Shown: one piece after another, positions 51,674-52,941 of the stretch
How positions within the stretch are numbered: the stretch's first letter is position 1
How the letters are laid out: each line of letters begins with the position of its first letter
NCBI GenBank assembly: GCA_019428905.1
Contig: JAHYJN010000015.1
Coordinates: 1-52,941, forward strand
Origin: Candidatus Brevefilum sp.
GTDB taxonomy: Bacteria; Chloroflexota; Anaerolineae; Anaerolineales; Anaerolineaceae
Length of the DNA stretch: 52,941 nucleotides
Reading direction: 5' to 3'
Notes under the pieces: model-generated
What the model was told of the DNA's origin: nothing
Seen by the model: only the letters and a program-made list of their open reading frames with translations
Database searches by the model: none
Translations under genes and position numbers: made by a program

Positions 51674-51760
51674 TTATCCAGGAGAAAACGCAGCCAAAAG
51701 CGACGCTACTTTCTCTTCCATCGAGGCCAAATAATAGAAATGGGGTGAGCGAAAGGCTGG
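51674..51760 (-). CDS. Possible 3' end of a truncated minus-strand gene
   Basis: On the minus strand the residues SPHFYYLASMEEKVASLL end in FSPG and a stop at 51674, followed by a fitting terminator hairpin. The upstream part would be cut by the suspected join near 51.76 kb. Family not recognised; the case rests on protein-like composition and the terminator. Confidence 0.3.
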   Translation of the reverse strand, partial: PAFRSPHFYYLASMEEKVASLLAAFSPG

Positions 51761-51767
51761 GAAAGCA

Positions 51768-51851
51768 AATACTATCTTTGATAAACGACCCGAGCAATTG
51801 GGTGTGGCCGAATTTATCAACCTAACCAAATTGCTTGAAAGCAACCAATAA
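51768..51851 (+). CDS. ksgA: C-terminal fragment of 16S rRNA dimethyltransferase (KsgA/RsmA), Bacteroidetes-like
   Basis: The frame NTIFDKRPEQL, then GVAEFINLTKLL, ends in TAA 51849-51851. This fits the last 27 or so residues of RsmA in Bacteroidetes, where IFDKRPEQL near the C-terminus is usual. The rest of the gene is missing; upstream sequence in this frame has stops and no KsgA motif. In Bacteroidetes ksgA is commonly followed by mgtE, as here. It is therefore best read as the edge of another organism's DNA. Confidence 0.7.
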   Translation, partial: NTIFDKRPEQLGVAEFINLTKLLESNQ

Positions 51852-51863
51852 AACTCATGTATT

Positions 51864-52941
51864 TTGGAAGACGTAAACGATAACATACAGTTTAAAATCA
51901 CCGATGAACTTTTAGAACTGGTACAAGAGCTTATTGAAAAACAAGACGATAGAGCACTGAAACATCTTCTTAAGGATATTCATTATGCCGATGTTGCCGA
52001 AATACTCAACGAGCTAGAGCTCGAAGATGCGCTCTATGTTATTAAGTTACTCGATTCTGAAACCACTTCGGATATTCTTACCGAGTTAGACGAAGACATT
52101 CGAGAAAAGGTACTTCAAAATTTATCGGCTAAAGAAATTGCCGAAGAAATTCAAGAGCTCGATACCGACGATGCTGCCGACATCATTGCCGAACTTCCCA
52201 TTAGCAGACAGCACGAAGTTATTTCAAAAATTGAAGATGAAGACCACAAGGCCGAAATACAAGAACTGCTTACCTACGATGAGGATACGGCGGGCGGACT
52301 CATGGCCAAAGAATTGGTAAAAGTTTACGAAACCTGGACGGTTGCAGGATGTTTACGCCGCATTCGTGGTCAGGCAGAAAATGTTACACGCGTTCATTCA
52401 GTTTATGTGGTTGATAAAAAAAACAAACTTATTGGAAGACTATCGCTAAAAGATTTAATTACCGCTAAAAGCGACCAAAACATTGCAGATATCTACATAT
52501 CCAACGTTGATTATGTTTACGTAGATGAAGATGTTGAAGAGGTCGCCAAAATTATGGCTAAGTACGACTTAGAAGCCATTCCGGTAGTAGATCGAAATAA
52601 AACCTTACTTGGTCGCATAACCATCGATGATATTATTGATGTTATTAAAGAAGAAGCCGATAAAGATTACCAATTAGCCGCAGGTATTTCGCAAGATGTT
52701 GAGGCAGACGACAGTATTTTACAACTTACCCGTGCACGCATTCCATGGCTGGCATTGGGTTTGCTTGGCGGTATTGGTGCTTTCTTAATCATGGAAGGAT
52801 TTCAAGAATCATTTTCGCAATACGCTGTTTTATTCTTTTTCACCCCATTAATAGCAGCCATGGCTGGAAATGTTGGCGTCCAATCCAGCGCTATTATCGT
52901 ACAAGGTTTGGCCAACGACGATGTAAAAGGCAGTATTAACA
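51864..52941 (+). CDS. mgtE: Magnesium transporter MgtE, Bacteroidetes-like, 3' end beyond window
   Basis: About 359 residues visible of a usual 450. It contains the N-domain of helical repeats (AEEIQELDTDDAADIIAELP), two CBS domains (DEDTAGGLMAKELV, then NVTRVHSVYVVD and YDLEAIPVVD) and the first membrane helices (ARIPWLALGLLGGIGAF, then FTPLIAAMAGNVGVQSSA). GISQDVEADDSI is a block I associate with Bacteroidetes MgtE. The start is probably TTG 51864 (ATT 51861 is the alternative). The coding sequence is AT-rich, unlike all genes before it. It follows the ksgA tail by 12 bp. Confidence 0.88.
   Translation, partial: MEDVNDNIQFKITDELLELVQELIEKQDDRALKHLLKDIHYADVAEILNELELEDALYVIKLLDSETTSDILTELDEDIREKVLQNLSAKEIAEEIQELDTDDAADIIAELPISRQHEVISKIEDEDHKAEIQELLTYDEDTAGGLMAKELVKVYETWTVAGCLRRIRGQAENVTRVHSVYVVDKKNKLIGRLSLKDLITAKSDQNIADIYISNVDYVYVDEDVEEVAKIMAKYDLEAIPVVDRNKTLLGRITIDDIIDVIKEEADKDYQLAAGISQDVEADDSILQLTRARIPWLALGLLGGIGAFLIMEGFQESFSQYAVLFFFTPLIAAMAGNVGVQSSAIIVQGLANDDVKGSIN

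Noticed and set aside
51864-52941. mgtE as a genuine transferred gene of the main genome
   Set aside because: Not excluded, but the cut ksgA tail in Bacteroidetes order beside it and the abrupt composition change favour a chimeric join.

Overview
Origin. The first roughly 51.7 kb looks like a mid-GC environmental genome of the Chloroflexota, most likely Anaerolineae. This is inferred from gene style: secreted proteins with Thr/Pro-rich linkers, a Cys-rich domain next to a membrane segment, a surface protein ending in a YLPL-type tail, and paired ABC exporters. No marker gene settles it. Two assembly facts frame the window. Bases 1-9 are the last nine bases of the standard Illumina adapter, so position 1 is probably a contig end. 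From about 51.77 kb onward the DNA turns AT-rich and encodes the tail of ksgA followed by mgtE in a Bacteroidetes-like form. That looks like a chimeric join, less likely a transfer.

Layout. 0-5 kb: msrP with a rhodanese lipoprotein, an M50 protease, a GIY-YIG protein, a VOC protein and a CPBP protease. 5-10 kb: a large MBG-repeat surface protein, a Thr/Pro-rich membrane protein and a CAP/LysM protein. 10-11 kb: selD, which is itself a selenoprotein with an in-frame UGA. 11.4-15 kb: a heterodimeric ABC exporter. 15-17 kb and 20.3 kb: palindromic and MITE-like repeats. 17-20 kb: a GH13 glucosidase, a small unknown protein and a GT2 glycosyltransferase. 20.5-23 kb: xpt, a HIT protein and guaA (purine salvage). 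23-28 kb: membrane proteins and an FHA/PP2C phosphoprotein pair. 28-32.4 kb: a phosphate transporter with two divergent PstB ATPases. 32.6-38.8 kb: a 1552-residue TPR-GAF hybrid kinase, an HPt protein and a REC-PP2C phosphatase. 38.9-39.2 kb: two tRNA-Ser genes. 39.4-46.9 kb: redox genes, namely cupredoxin, hybrid cluster protein, cupin, DUF998, a stand-alone sigma region 1.1 protein, a NifX-like protein, an HdrA N-domain protein, ferredoxin and a thioredoxin-CcdA fusion. 47.1-51.4 kb: an arsenic gene cluster.

How they work together. The most distinctive system is the arsenic cluster: arsR, arsD and arsA, then two YlbF-family proteins, an FmdB zinc ribbon and a small thioredoxin-like protein. 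No ArsB or Acr3 pump is present. Two unrelated proteins in it end in the same GGCCG tail, suggesting a thiol relay for the metalloid. It is led by a strong promoter and a dyad placed where an ArsR operator should be. The kinase-HPt-phosphatase trio looks like one phosphorelay. The intergenic regions carry at least two families of mobile-looking palindromic elements, one of which shows compensatory base changes in its stem.
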